A stretch of DNA of 64,000 nt from Psychrobacter sp. JCM 18901 (lineage in GTDB: Bacteria > Pseudomonadota > Gammaproteobacteria > Pseudomonadales > Moraxellaceae), in assembly GCF_000586435.1 (NCBI RefSeq), contig NZ_BAWH01000010.1:1-64000 (forward strand), in the 5' to 3' direction. Below are positions 51,219 through 62,826 of the stretch, piece by piece; the first letter of the stretch is position 1, and each line of letters opens with the position of its first letter. The position numbers and the translations under genes were made by a program. Below the pieces are notes generated by a model. It was given only the letters and a program-made list of their open reading frames with translations. It made no database searches and was not told the origin of the DNA.

Positions 51219-52922
51219 ATGAACACCGCCTCTCAAACCCCGACGAATATTGATACAGATACTACCGTCACGCCCAAAAACTATACCGATTATTATAATA
51301 ATTTTGATATGGATACACTGCTGTCAGAAATATTTGGCGAGCAGGTAGGTGATCGACTAAATGCTTATATGGCTTGCTGTGGTCGTCATGTACGTGACGG
51401 CCGCGCTGACAATGCCGCGCTAGTACACGAAGACACGGCAGGCAATATAACGCGCATGAGTTTTGGTGAGCTTGACAAAGCAAGTGCTCAAATCGCTAAC
51501 TTGCTACAGTCGTATGGGGTAAAAGCGGGCGATAAGGTAGCGACCATGCTACCGCGCACACCTGAATTACTCACCGTTGTACTAGCAACTTGGCGGATTG
51601 GCGCAGTTTATCAGCCGCTATTTACTGCCTTTGGTTATGATTCGATTAAGTATCGAATGGACAAGGCTAATACCAGAGTTGTTTTTACTAATTTAGAAAA
51701 TCGCGGCAAGTTTGAAGATTTGGCTGAGCAAACCAAAATGGTATTGGTCGGCAGTGTGGAAGATGCCCAGACATGGGGTGACGATCACTATAGCCAGTCT
51801 ATGGCAGCACAGCCGCAAACGTTTGAACCAGTGACGCTCGATACGGATGTGCCATTCTTGCAAATGTTTACCTCAGGTACCGTGGGCAAATCAAAAGGCG
51901 TGAGTGTACCACTAGGGGCGTTATCGGCTTTCTATCTCTACATGCGCTACGCGATTGATTTGCGCGACGATGATCACTATTGGAATATGGCCGATCCTGG
52001 TTGGGCGTATGGATTGTACTATGCAATCACTGGGCCTTTGCTATTAGGTGTCACTACTTATTTCAATGAAGCGGGCTTTGATGCGACCCATACGCGTGAC
52101 TTTATGGTGCGCCATAAGATTACCAACTTGGCCTCTTCACCAACCGCATTTCGTATGATGAAATCTAGCGGTGTGTTTGAGCATTCACATAACGATGCCA
52201 ACGCGAAGTTATCTCTACGCTGTGCGAATTCAGCAGGAGAGACACTCAATACCGAAGTGGTCAGCTGGTTAGAAACCTATTTGGGTTGTCAAGTGAAAGA
52301 CCAGTATGGACAGACAGAAACGGGTATGACTTGCTGTGCACATCATGCACTGGTACATGAGAGTCCCGTTGGCTCGATGGGTATGGCGCTACCGGGGCAT
52401 ACGCTTGTCGTATTAGATGATGACATGCAAGTATTGCCTGATGGTGAGCAAGGGCAGTTAGCGGTCGTGGTCAGTCAGTCACCTGCGTTTTATTTCCGTG
52501 GTTATAGCTGGAATGAAAAACAAGCCTTTGTGGATGATTACTATCTGACAGGCGACGTGGTCGAGCGTCATAGTGACGGCAGCTACTGGTTCTCAGGCCG
52601 TGATGATGACATTATTATTACCGCAGGTTACCGCGTAGGGCCTACTGATGTCGAAAATACTGTCTTAGAGCATGAAGCAGTGGCAGAGTCTGCGGCAGTA
52701 GGCGTGCCAGACGAAGTGCGCGGTCACACTATTAAGTCTTATGTGGTACTAAAAGATGGTATCGAAGGCAGTGAGCAAATCGCCAAAGAAATCCAAGAGC
52801 TGGTACGCAAACGCCTATCCACTCATGCGTATCCGCGTGAGGTCGAGTTTGTGACAGAACTGCCGAAAACGCCGAGTGGAAAGATTCAACGCTTTTTGTT
52901 GCGTAGTCTGTCTGCTGCATAA
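51219..52922 (+). CDS. AMP-binding acyl-CoA synthetase
   Basis: 567 residues of the ANL adenylating superfamily, acetyl/medium-chain acyl-CoA synthetase branch. P-loop FTSGTVGKSKGV, DQYGQTETGM (A5), LTGDVVERHSDGSYWFSGRDDDIIITAGYRVGP (A7-A8), and catalytic Lys in LPKTPSGKIQRFLL. Substrate chain length is not obvious; PGWAYGLYY occurs in propionyl/short-to-medium acyl synthetases. The gene is 72 bp upstream of a 3-hydroxyacyl-CoA dehydrogenase on the same strand, suggesting a short fatty-acid or branched-chain acid catabolic pair. Frame intact. Confidence 0.88.
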   Translation: MNTASQTPTNIDTDTTVTPKNYTDYYNNFDMDTLLSEIFGEQVGDRLNAYMACCGRHVRDGRADNAALVHEDTAGNITRMSFGELDKASAQIANLLQSYGVKAGDKVATMLPRTPELLTVVLATWRIGAVYQPLFTAFGYDSIKYRMDKANTRVVFTNLENRGKFEDLAEQTKMVLVGSVEDAQTWGDDHYSQSMAAQPQTFEPVTLDTDVPFLQMFTSGTVGKSKGVSVPLGALSAFYLYMRYAIDLRDDDHYWNMADPGWAYGLYYAITGPLLLGVTTYFNEAGFDATHTRDFMVRHKITNLASSPTAFRMMKSSGVFEHSHNDANAKLSLRCANSAGETLNTEVVSWLETYLGCQVKDQYGQTETGMTCCAHHALVHESPVGSMGMALPGHTLVVLDDDMQVLPDGEQGQLAVVVSQSPAFYFRGYSWNEKQAFVDDYYLTGDVVERHSDGSYWFSGRDDDIIITAGYRVGPTDVENTVLEHEAVAESAAVGVPDEVRGHTIKSYVVLKDGIEGSEQIAKEIQELVRKRLSTHAYPREVEFVTELPKTPSGKIQRFLLRSLSAA

Positions 52923-52994
52923 GTGAATTGGTAAAGTGTCTATAAATATAATAGAAAAATATCTAATAAGAAGCAAAAATTTAAAGGAATAATC

Positions 52995-53786
52995 ATGCAA
53001 GTTAAAGAAAACAGCTTTTTAGTCACAGGCGGTGCATCAGGTTTGGGCGAATCAGTGGCTCGGGCGATTGTAGGTCAAGGTGGCAACGTCGTTATCGCTG
53101 ATTTAAATGAAACTGCTGGACAAGCTCTGGTCGCCGAGTTAGGTGATAGTGCGCGCTTTGTACGCTGTGATATCACTAACGGTGATGAAGTGCAATCAGC
53201 GGTCGAAATGGCAGAATCAGCTTTCGGTGGCCTGCAAGGATCAATCAACTGTGCTGGTATCGTAGTGGTACAAAAGCTACTGGATCGTGATAACAATCCG
53301 GCAGACCTTGAGGCATTTAGCCGTGGGGTCAATATCAATCTGGTCGGCTCATTTAACGTTGCCCGTTTGGTCGCTGCTAGCATTGCCAAGCGCATAGCGA
53401 GTGATGGTAGTGCAGGCGACCATGTAGAGAAGAATGTAGATCAAGGTATTATTATTAATACAGCCTCTATCGCTGCCTTTGACGGTCAAGTAGGTCAAGC
53501 CAGCTATTCTTCGTCCAAGGCAGGTGTGGTTGGTCTGACCTTGCCACTTGCTCGCGAGCTGGCACGTCATGGCATCCGCGTGATGACTATCGCACCAGGT
53601 GTCTTTGCTACGCCGATGATGGACAGTATTCCTGAAAAGGCACGCGAACAGTTAGAAGCAGGCGTGCCATATCCTAAACGTTTGGGCGATCCCAATGAGT
53701 TTGCCAAATTGGTGACTCATATCATCGATAATGCTTATCTAAATGGTGAAGTTATTCGCTTAGATGGTGCGATTCGCATGGTGTAA
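52995..53786 (+). CDS. SDR-family 3-hydroxyacyl-CoA dehydrogenase (HSD17B10-like)
   Basis: 263 residues. Rossmann TGGASGLGESVARAIVGQG, NCAGIV, catalytic Ser...YxxxK in NTASIAAFDGQVGQASYSSSKAG, and C-terminal IAPGVFATPMMDSIPEKAREQL. This last block and the short overall length fit type-2 3-hydroxyacyl-CoA dehydrogenases. Probably co-transcribed with the acyl-CoA synthetase. AAAGGA precedes the ATG. Frame intact. Confidence 0.88.
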   Translation: MQVKENSFLVTGGASGLGESVARAIVGQGGNVVIADLNETAGQALVAELGDSARFVRCDITNGDEVQSAVEMAESAFGGLQGSINCAGIVVVQKLLDRDNNPADLEAFSRGVNINLVGSFNVARLVAASIAKRIASDGSAGDHVEKNVDQGIIINTASIAAFDGQVGQASYSSSKAGVVGLTLPLARELARHGIRVMTIAPGVFATPMMDSIPEKAREQLEAGVPYPKRLGDPNEFAKLVTHIIDNAYLNGEVIRLDGAIRMV

Positions 53787-53897
53787 CAGTCTCGTGAGTG
53801 ATTCATCACTTTTGCACAAAACGTATCTACAGAATCTGGCATAGTGCTTTGATACATATGATTAATGACAAGAAATTAATTATAGGAACCAAAGTCT

Positions 53898-54479
53898 ATG
53901 CCATTTTTTTATAGAAAATATTACTCATCAAATGAGCAGCGTACGCCTTGGCTGACCATTATCATTGGTCTTAGTCTTGCTGCCATTGTCAGCACCAGCG
54001 CTATTGCTTATGTCAAAAGCACCTCAAAACCCAAGAATCATATTCCTCCTTCTATAGTGATTGATCGAGTCTTCGTCGACAAATCAGATCGTGTCTTAAA
54101 ACTGATGAGCGATGGTAAAGCCATTAAGTCGTATCGTATTGCGCTAGGGGGTAGTCCAGTAGGTCATAAGCAACAAGAAGGTGATCAGCGTACGCCCGTT
54201 GGGGTTTATACATTAGATTATAAGAATGAGAACTCTATTGCGCATCGCTCTATTCATATTAGCTATCCCAATGATGAGGACAAGGCACGAGCAAAGTCAT
54301 TAGGGGTCAATCCAGGTGGCGATATTATGATTCATGGGCAAATGAATGGCTTTGGGTATTTGGCATTGTTTAATCAACGACGCGATTGGACCGATGGTTG
54401 TATCGCTGTCACCAATGACGAGATGGATGAGATTATGGCAGCGGTGACACTTGGTACTCCTATTGAAATCGTGGAGTAG
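53898..54479 (+). CDS. L,D-transpeptidase (YkuD domain), membrane-anchored
   Basis: 193 residues. One N-terminal TM (LTIIIGLSLAAIVSTSAIAYV), then a YkuD domain: IVIDRVFVDKSDRVLKLMSDGK, DQRTPVGVYTL, and the catalytic IMIHGQ...DWTDGCIAVTNDEMDEI with His and Cys. YafK-like members can cleave the Lpp-peptidoglycan bond, while others cross-link. Periplasmic by topology. Frame intact. Confidence 0.9.
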   Translation: MPFFYRKYYSSNEQRTPWLTIIIGLSLAAIVSTSAIAYVKSTSKPKNHIPPSIVIDRVFVDKSDRVLKLMSDGKAIKSYRIALGGSPVGHKQQEGDQRTPVGVYTLDYKNENSIAHRSIHISYPNDEDKARAKSLGVNPGGDIMIHGQMNGFGYLALFNQRRDWTDGCIAVTNDEMDEIMAAVTLGTPIEIVE

Positions 54480-54677
54480 CATAGTCGGATTATTATCTAA
54501 TTTATACTAAGTAAGTGCATTATTCATTAACGTATTTAATGGAGGTTTATCTTTCATTTGCAATAATAAAATGGCACAACTGATCTACTAACTACCTTTA
54601 ACTAATATTAACAGCCCCTTTAAATATTATTAATAATAAATATCATTGCTTTAAGTAAGGTTTTATTTAGTAGTTGT

Positions 54678-54707
54678 CTTGAAATAGATGTATATATACC
54701 TTATATA
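54678..54707 (+). promoter_or_regulatory. Putative overlapping sigma-70 / sigma-32 promoter of clpB
   Basis: TTGAAA (54679) and TATATA (54702) with 17-nt spacing make a good sigma-70 promoter. The same DNA also gives CTTGAA, 15 nt, CCTTATATA, close to a heat-shock sigma-32 promoter, which would suit clpB 80 bp downstream. The remainder of the 309-bp gap shows nothing else. Confidence 0.5.
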
Positions 54708-54788
54708 AGTGACAGATAACAGTAGGCACTAGACTAAGATAATCCTTAGAGGTGCTATTGAGAATACCAATTATAAAAGGATATAGAC

Positions 54789-57386
54789 ATGAGATTTGAG
54801 AAGTTTACTCAAAAACTGCAGTCCGCCATTCAAGAAGCACAAAGCCTAGCATTAGGTCGCGATCATACAGGTATCGATCCTGTGCATTTGCTCGCCGTGT
54901 TGCTACAAGATGAGTCTAATTTATCTATCTGCCAACAAGCAGGTGCTTCTATCCCAGCGCTAAAAAAATGGCGTTGCTAAAGCTTTAGATAACCAAGCGA
55001 CCATTTCGGAACCGACAGGTGACGTCAACCTAAACCCAAACTCGGTCAAAATCTTGAATTTGGCAGATCGTCAGGCGCAAAAAGAAGGCGATGATTTTAT
55101 CGCGACGGAATGGGTGATGTTGGCACTTGCTGAACAGGGCGAAACCAAAAAGATATTTGAAAGTGCAGGCGTAACGGCAAGCAAGCTAAAAGCTGTGATT
55201 GAGCAATTGCGTGGTGATGATACGGTAAATAACCAAAACGCAGAAGATCAGCGTGATGCACTCAATAAATACACGATCAACCTGACTGAACAAGCGGAGC
55301 TTGGCAAGCTAGATCCAGTGATTGGCCGTGACGAAGAGATTCGCCGTACCATTCAGGTGCTGTCACGCCGTACCAAGAATAACCCTGTGCTCATCGGTGA
55401 GCCGGGTGTCGGTAAGACGGCTATCGTTGAAGGCTTGGCGCAAAAAATCATCAATGGTGACGTGCCAGAAGGTCTGCGCCGTAAAGAAGTGCTGTCGTTA
55501 GACTTAGGCGCACTGATTGCAGGGGCGAAATTCCGCGGTGAGTTCGAAGAGCGTCTCAAAAGCGTATTGAGTGATTTGGCTAAGCAAGAAGGTAATGTCA
55601 TCCTATTCATTGATGAGCTACATACGATGGTCGGGGCAGGTAAATCTGAAGGCGCGATGGACGCAGGTAATATGCTAAAACCTGCATTGGCACGTGGTGA
55701 GCTGCATTGTGTCGGGGCGACAACGCTTGATGAATATCGTAAGTACATCGAAAAAGATGCCGCGCTTGAGCGTCGCTTCCAAAAGGTACTGGTCGATGAG
55801 CCAACGGTCGAAGATACCATTGCGATATTACGGGGTCTAAAAGAGCGTTACGAGCTGCATCATGCGTCGATATTCAAGACAGTGCCATCATCGCTGCTGC
55901 GCGCATGAGCCATCGCTATATCACTGACCGTAAGCTACCAGATAAGGCGATTGATTTAATTGATGAAGCGGCCAGTCGTCTGCGCATGGAGATGGACAGT
56001 AAACCTGAATCATTAGGTAAGCTTGATAGCCGTTTGATTCAATTAAAAATGCAGCGTGAAGTGCTCAAAAATGAAGAGGATGCTGGCGCGCAAGCCGAGC
56101 GTAAAGTGCTCGATGCGCAAATAGCAGAATTAGAAAAAGAATACGCTGATCTCAACGAGGTTTGGCAGGCAGAGAAAGCACTGGTCAAAGGCAGTCAACA
56201 GCTAAAAGACGAGCTAGATAAAGCCCGTATTGCGTATGACAAGGCTAGCCGCGAAGGCGATTATGAGACCATGAGTAAGCTGCAATACGAAACCATTCCG
56301 CAGTTAGAACGACGTATTCATGAGTCTGACTTGGCAGAGCAAAAAGAGCAGACAGGTGAAGGTAGCGGTGTGAAATTACTACGTAATAAGGTGACAGACA
56401 ACGAAATCGCCGAAGTGGTTGCGGCCGCGACTGGTATTCCAGTCAGCAAAATGATGCAAGGCGAGCGTGACAAGATGATCGCAATGGAAGAAAAGCTCCA
56501 TGAGCGTGTCATTGGTCAAAACGAAGCGGTCGAATCGGTGGCCAATGCGGTACGTCGTAGCCGTGCAGGATTATCTGATCCCAACCGTCCTTCAGGCTCG
56601 TTCTTATTCTTAGGACCTACAGGCGTTGGTAAGACAGAGCTGACCAAATCACTAGCGAACTTCTTATTTGACTCTGAAGATGCGATCGTACGTATCGATA
56701 TGAGTGAATATATGGAAAAACACAGTGTCAGTCGTCTTGTAGGGGCACCTCCAGGTTACGTTGGTTACGAAGAAGGCGGTACGTTGACTGAAGCGGTACG
56801 CCGTAAGCCATATAGCGTCATATTGTTCGATGAAGTGGAAAAAGCGCATCCAGATGTGTTCAACATCTTGCTACAAGTATTGGACGATGGTCGCTTAACC
56901 GATTCGCAAGGTCGGGTGGTAGATTTCAAAAACACCGTCATTATCATGACCAGTAACTTGGGTTCGCACAAGATTCAGGAAATGGTTGGCGAAAGTTACG
57001 AGGATATTAAAGCGGAAGTAATGGATTCTGTTGGGCAGCATTTCCGTCCAGAGTTCGTCAACCGTATTGATGAAATCGTAGTCTTCCATCCGCTTGGTAT
57101 GTCGCAGATGGCAGGTATTGCGGATATTCAACTGGATCGATTACGTCAGCGTATCCAAGAGCGTGAGATGGATATTGAGCTGTCAGCAGATGCGATGAAT
57201 AAATTGGTTGCCGTGGGTTATGACCCTGTTTATGGCGCTCGTCCTTTAAAGCGTGCCATTCAACAAGAGATCGAAAACCCATTGTCATTGAAACTATTGG
57301 CAGGTGATTTTGTCGCTGGTGATATTATCAAAGTCGATGTGGGTGCCGATGACAAGCTAACTTTTGATAAGCTTAGAATGAGCTAA
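54789..57386 (+). CDS. clpB: ATP-dependent disaggregase ClpB (frame broken twice)
   Basis: Hsp104-type chaperone that extracts proteins from aggregates with DnaK. Clp N domain ([22 protein letters not shown]), AAA1 with Walker A GEPGVGKT (about 203), a coiled-coil M domain (roughly 410-530), and AAA2 with GPTGVGKT (about 608) and [26 protein letters not shown]. Breaks: a 7-A run at 54962-54968 (six needed, [13 protein letters not shown]) and a lost G near 55864 ([22 protein letters not shown]). Repaired length 865 residues. A terminator follows. Confidence 0.97.
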
Positions 57387-57432
57387 TCACATTGGCATCG
57401 ATGTCTTTATGACCCAACTGTATGTTTAAAAT

Positions 57433-57468
57433 AAACCCCTTATCTACAATCGTAGGTAAGGGGTTTTT
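57433..57468 (+). terminator. clpB terminator
   Basis: CCCCTTA-T-CTAC pairs with GTAG-G-TAAGGGG across AATC, then five T. Confidence 0.9.
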
Positions 57469-57593
57469 ATTTATAAGGAGCGTTTTACGTTACTGTTTTT
57501 TTACCATTTCAATATCTCTTAAGTCTTAGGACTATGCTATAACTAAATCAATGAATAATAGTATAAGTATCAACTGAATGGAGAAACAGAACG

Positions 57594-58878
57594 ATGACAG
57601 CCCATATCGAACGTATAAATATACCTTTAACTTCGCCACTAATCATTGCAGCATTGCTGTTTAGCACCGCCGCGTGCTCCAATCCTTCAGCAGTAAGTAC
57701 TAGCAATAATAAAAGTACCGCAACAGAGTCTAAAGAAGTTTCAGCTTCAGATAGCGATACTCAAACCGCCACACAAACGACCACACAAACAAAGACTAGC
57801 AAGCCTGCTTTTACGACTAAAGCAATCGCTACCTTTGATGAGCCTTGGGCTATGACAGCCTTACCCAATACAGGTAGTCAAGCACCAAAATTACTGGTGA
57901 CACAAAAAACAGGTGAGCTATTTATCGTAGATACAGCGACGGGTAATAAGACCAAAATCGAAGGCGTGCCTACAGTCGCTTACGGTGGTCAAGGCGGCTT
58001 AGGCGACATCATCGTGGCTCCAGATTTTGCGACGTCCAATACCGTCTATCTTAGCTACGTGGAAGCAGGGGCAGGAGTTGATAGCAATAGATTTGGCGCT
58101 AAAGTTATCAAAGCGACACTCTCAGGATTAGAGACAACCACACCTACGTTGCAAGATATCACGCCTATTTGGGAGCAATCTCCAAAAGTCACGGGGCAAG
58201 GTCACTATAGCCATCGCTTATTGTTTTCACCTGATGGACAGTATCTATATATAAGCTCAGGAGAACGCCAGAAAAAAAGAGCCTGCACAAAATATGAGCA
58301 TGAATCTAGGTAAGATTATTAGATTGTATGCTGATGGCTCGGTGCCAAAAGACAATCCATTTGTCAATGATAGCAATGACATTGCCTCTCAGTTTTGGAC
58401 AATGGGCAATCGCAATGTGCTCGGCATAAGATTTGATGAAAGCGGCAGGCTTTGGGCAAACGAGATGGGGCCAAAGGGCGGTGATGAATTTAATCTGATT
58501 AAAAAGGCAAAAACTACGGCTGGCCGATTGTATCAAATGGTCGTAATTATTCAGGCACACCAATCCCAGATCACGACACTCGTCCTGATTTTGAAATGCC
58601 CAAAATCACATGGACGCCCGTTATTTCACCGTCATCACTGAGTTTATATACGGCTGGTAGCCACAATGACTTTCCAGCATTACAAGGCGATTTTTTTAAT
58701 CAGTGGTTTATCTTCAAAAGCGCTTATTGTCGTAAGTATCGATGAAGATGATAGTGCTACTGAACGCTATCGTTATGACATGGGTGAGCGTGTCCGCAGC
58801 GTACTGGCTGTTGATGGGCAGGTCTGGGCATTGGAAGATGGTGATGGTGGACGATTACTCAGATTATTGCCTAAGTAA
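57594..58878 (+). CDS. PQQ-dependent sugar dehydrogenase (YliI/soluble type), lipoprotein (frame broken)
   Basis: Six-bladed beta-propeller aldose dehydrogenase. Lipoprotein signal ends LLFSTAAC (Cys about 28), followed by a Ser/Thr/Gln-rich linker. Motifs: [87 protein letters not shown], and [14 protein letters not shown] after repair. Breaks: a 7-A run at 58272-58278 (six), a lost base near 58503, and a 7-T run at 58691-58697 (six). Repaired length about 427. It needs PQQ; no pqq genes are in view. Confidence 0.88.
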
Positions 58879-59044
58879 CATCATGATAAAGCTGCTTTTA
58901 CATCTGTATTTATGTAGACATTTTAAAAAAACTATCAATCTTATTAGAATAAGTTAAAGGTTTTATCAAGTTTTATTTTGTAATTGATTGATAGTTAAAG
59001 CCTATTTTGTTAAGGTAATATTCCTTAAATTTTGAGACTTGCAC

Positions 59045-60689
59045 ATGGAAGAAGTAAAAGTAGGCAGATTAGGACCTTTTCCACGGGTGAGTAAACCTGT
59101 GTTTATTACATCGTCACTGTTGATCGTTGGATTTATTATTTTCGGTGCGCTTTTCACTGAAACAGCAGGGGCAGTTTTTAGTTTTTTTACAGAATTTTAT
59201 TACCGATAAGTTCGGTTGGTTATTTATTATCTTAGTGAATACAGCGCTCGGGCTTTGCATTTACTTAGGAATGAGTCGCTATGGTGATATTCGTTTAGGC
59301 AATCAAACGGAGCGACCGCAGTACAATCTGTTTTCTTGGATTGGCATGTTGTTCTCTGCGGGTATTGGTATTGGTCTCGTCTATTGGGGTACAGCGGAGC
59401 CGTTGTATCACTTTATGGCACCACCAATGGGCGAGGCCGAAACGGTTGAAGCCGCAAAGCAAGCGATGAATATCTCATTTATGCATTGGGGTCTACACGC
59501 TTGGGGCATCTATACGATTGTGGCACTGTCGTTAGCGTATTTTCATTTTCGTCGCGGTTTGCCTTTATCGATTCGCTCAACCTTGTATCCTTTACTTGGC
59601 AAAAGAATCTATGGCCGCTGGGGGCATACGGTCGATATCTTGGCCGTGTTTGGTACGATGTTTGGTGTGGTCACCTCACTCGGGCTTGGAGTGATGCAGA
59701 TCAATGCGGGACTTGAGAAACTATTTGGCATGCCGAATAGTCTCACTGTACAGTTCGGTTTGATAGCTTTCATCACAGCGCTAGCAGCAGCTTCAGTCTT
59801 GATGGGTTTGGATAAAGGTATTAAGCGTTTAAGTGATATCAATATTGGTTTCACTATCGTCTTATTAGCGTTTATGGTCATCTTAGGACCAACGCTATTT
59901 ATCTTTGATAGCTTTATCGAAAACATCGGCAACTATCTGACTGTGATTGTACCTCTAGGTACATGGGGTGAGTCTTATAGCGGTACAGATTGGCAAAGTA
60001 GTTGGACGATATTTTATTGGGCATGGTGGGTAAGCTGGGCACCATTCGTTGGTATCTTTATTGCTCGTATCTCTCGTGGCCGTACTATCCGTGAATTTAC
60101 GCTTGGTGTACTACTGATTCCAATGCTGATTTTGTTCTTCTGGTTTACCACCTTTGGCGGCGTTGCTGTTCATATGGAGCTTGCTTCTGCTCTGTCAGGT
60201 GTTAGCCCAGGATTGGTTGAAGCAGTACAAGCGGATTCTGGTAGCGCAATCTTTAAGCTGGTTGAGTACTACCCACTAGCCAAACCGATTACGTTAATGA
60301 TTGTTGTCATGATTATGCTTTGGTTTGTGACTTCGTCAGATTCGGCCAGTTTTGTGATTGATATGCTGACCGCTGGTGGCGATACCAATCCACCAAAGAT
60401 TCAGCGTTTGTTTTGGGCAACCACAGAAGGCGTTATCGCTGCCATATTGTTAGCGGCTGGTGGATTGTCTGCTTTGCAGGCAGCTGCCATCGTAGCGGGA
60501 CTACCGTTTGCCTTAGTGGTCTTTGTCATGATGTATGCGCTACTGCGTGGTTTGAGTCGCGATCGTCTGATTCTATACAGAGCGCAACAAGGCTTTATTA
60601 CGGATGAATCAGCAGACCATAACTCAGCGAATGAGTTCGTCGATGAGCATCTGTTAAAAGGACCACCTAAGATTGTTAAAGGTGACTAA
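59045..60689 (+). CDS. BCCT-family betaine/choline/carnitine transporter, copy 1 (frame broken)
   Basis: Twelve-helix sodium- or proton-coupled transporter of quaternary amines. MEEVKVGRLGPFPRVSKPVF start, GIGIGLVYWGTAEPLYHF (TM3), the TM8 signature TIFYWAWWVSWAPFVGIFIARISRGRTIREF, and WFVTSSDSASFVIDML. The C-terminal tail is hydrophilic with EFVDEHLLKGPPKIVKGD. A 7-T run at 59182-59188 (six needed, FSFLQNFITDKFGW) hides the first 46 residues. Repaired length about 547. Choline versus glycine betaine cannot be decided. First of three tandem paralogues. Confidence 0.93.
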
Positions 60690-60731
60690 GAAGTAGGTAG
60701 CATCCAGATAGCTACTTAAGCTTTTGATAGA

Positions 60732-60765
60732 AGAAGCCCCAATTTACTTTTAAATTGGGGCTTCT
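60732..60765 (+). terminator. Terminator between BCCT copies 1 and 2
   Basis: Perfect 15-bp stem AGAAGCCCCAATTTA with TAAATTGGGGCTTCT, 4-nt loop. Nearly identical to the one after copy 2. Confidence 0.85.
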
Positions 60766-60980
60766 TATTGGCTAAAGATATTTAAATTTATTCAGGAAAA
60801 ATTCAGATTGTTGAAATATTATTGCTGCAATGTTACTGCGATTTCTATACATTCGGCAGTATTTACATGGTGTTATATTTAGTGATTCGTTCATACCTTG
60901 GTATGGTTACGCTCTTTTTTTGGGGATATACCTATGGATCATGTAAAAGTTGGCAGGTTAGGCCCTTTCCCGCGGGTAAG
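60732..60980 (+). repeat. Duplicated terminator-promoter-leader block (second copy at 62625-62870)
   Basis: The sequence from the terminator through the ribosome site (TGGGGATATACCT) and the first codons recurs with few changes about 1.89 kb downstream. Each copy contains the palindrome CATACC-TT-GGTATG (60892-60905 and 62785-62798), a possible operator just upstream of the Shine-Dalgarno. The leader of copy 1 does not share it. Evidence of tandem gene duplication including control sequences. Confidence 0.85.
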
Positions 60981-62583
60981 TAAACCGGTTTTTTTAACTT
61001 CAGCATTACTTATTATTATATTTATTGTTCTTGGCGTTTTTTTTACTGAATCTGCCGGTACGTTGTTCAGTTTTCTACAAGGCTTTATTACCGATAAATT
61101 TGGTTGGTTTTTCATTATTCTCGTTAATGTGGCCTTAGGACTTTGTGTTTATTTGTCTATGAGCCGTTATGGCGATATTCGTCTTGGTGCTCAAACTGAG
61201 ACACCACAGTACAGTCTATTTTCGTGGATCGGTATGCTGTTCTCTGCTGGCATCGGTATTGGACTTGTCTACTGGGGTACAGCAGAGCCTTATATCACTT
61301 TATGGCACCGCCACTCGGTGAAAAGGAAACGATAGAAGCCGCCAAACAGGCGATGAATATTACCTTTTTACATTGGGGCTTGCATGCTTGGGCATTGTAC
61401 GCAATTGTAGCGCTATCTTTAGCTTATTTCCATTTTCGCCGTGGCTTACCACTATCGATTCGCTCAACCCTTTATCCTATATTGGGTAAAAAAATATATG
61501 GCTCGTGGGGTCATGCCGTTGATATCTTAGCCGTATTCGGTACGATGTTTGGTGTGGTGACGTCACTCGGTCTTGGTGTTATGCAAATTAACTCAGGGCT
61601 TGAGAAGTTATTTGGTATTCCTAATAATCTCACAATACAAATTGCTCTGATTGCCTTTATTACTGCTTTAGCCGCCTGTTCTGTCATGATGGGCTTGGAT
61701 AAGGGTATCAAGCGTCTAAGCGATGTAAACATCGGTCTAACGGCTATTCTACTTGGCTTTATGGTCGTCTTAGGGCCGACGCTTTTCATTTTTGATAGCT
61801 TCCTAGAAAATATCGGCAACTATCTTTCAGTGGTTGTGCCATTAGGTCTGTGGGGAGAGTCTTATGAAGGTGAGGCAAACTGGCAGTCAGCATGGACGAT
61901 ATTTTATTGGGCATGGTGGGTAAGTTGGGCACCATTTGTCGGCGTGTTTATTGCTCGTATCAGCGTGGTCGTACGATTAGAGAGTTCGTACTTGGGGTAT
62001 TACTTATCCCCATGACCATATTGTTCTTTTGGTTTTCAACTTTCGGCGGTGTTGCTATTCATATGGAGCTGCTCGCTGCTATTGATCCAGCGTTGGTTAG
62101 TCCTGGACTGGTCGAGGCGGTACAAACAGATTTTGGTAGTGCCATTTTTAAATTGGTTGAGTACTATCCCTTGGCGCAGCCCATCACATTTATGATTGTG
62201 ATTATGATTGTATTGTGGTTCGTGACCTCATCAGATTCAGCAAGTTTTGTCATTGATATGCTGACCGCAGGTGGTGATACCAATCCGCCAAAGATTCAAC
62301 GTTTATTTTGGGCAAGCACTGAAGCGTCATTGCTGCTGTTTTGTTAGCTGCTGGTGGATTGAGCGCGTTACAAGCAGCTGCTATCGTAGCAGGACTGCCA
62401 TTTGCTTTGGTTATATTTGCCATGATGTATGCGCTACTGCGTGGTTTGAGTCGCGATCGACTAATACTATATAGAGCGCAGCAGCACTATATTACTGAAG
62501 AGTCAGCAGATCACAACTCGGCAGATGAATTTGCTGATGAGCATCTACTAAAAGGACCACCCAAGATTGTTAAAGGTGACTAA
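60934..62583 (+). CDS. BCCT-family transporter, copy 2 (frame broken three times)
   Basis: Starts MDHVKVGRLGPFPRVSKPVF and runs through the same BCCT motifs as copy 1 (VYWGTAEPLYHFMAPP, YWAWWVSWAPFVGVF, SDSASFVIDMLTAGGDTNPPKI), ending EFADEHLLKGPPKIVKGD. Three one-base losses: near 61290 (AEPLYHF), 61963 (ISRGRTIREF) and 62324 (TEGVIAAVLL). Repaired length 550 residues. GGGGA lies before the ATG. Very similar to copy 1 along its whole length. Confidence 0.93.
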
Positions 62584-62624
62584 AAGCAGGTAAAAGTAAG
62601 ACAGCTACTTAAGCTTTTAATAGA

Positions 62625-62660
62625 AGAAGCCCCAATTTATTTTTAAGTTGGGGCTTCTTT
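62625..62660 (+). terminator. Terminator between BCCT copies 2 and 3
   Basis: AGAAGCCCCAATTTA and TAAGTTGGGGCTTCT (one G-U), followed by TT. Homologue of the one at 60732. Confidence 0.85.
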
Positions 62661-62826
62661 ATTGGGAGAAGATACTTAAATTTATTCAGGACAAATTAGG
62701 TTTGTTGAAAATTATTACCGAAATGTTACTACCATTTCTATACATTCGGTAGTATTTACAAGGTGTTATATTTGATAATTCGTTCATACCTTGGTATGGT
62801 TACGCACTTTTTTTGGGGATATACCT

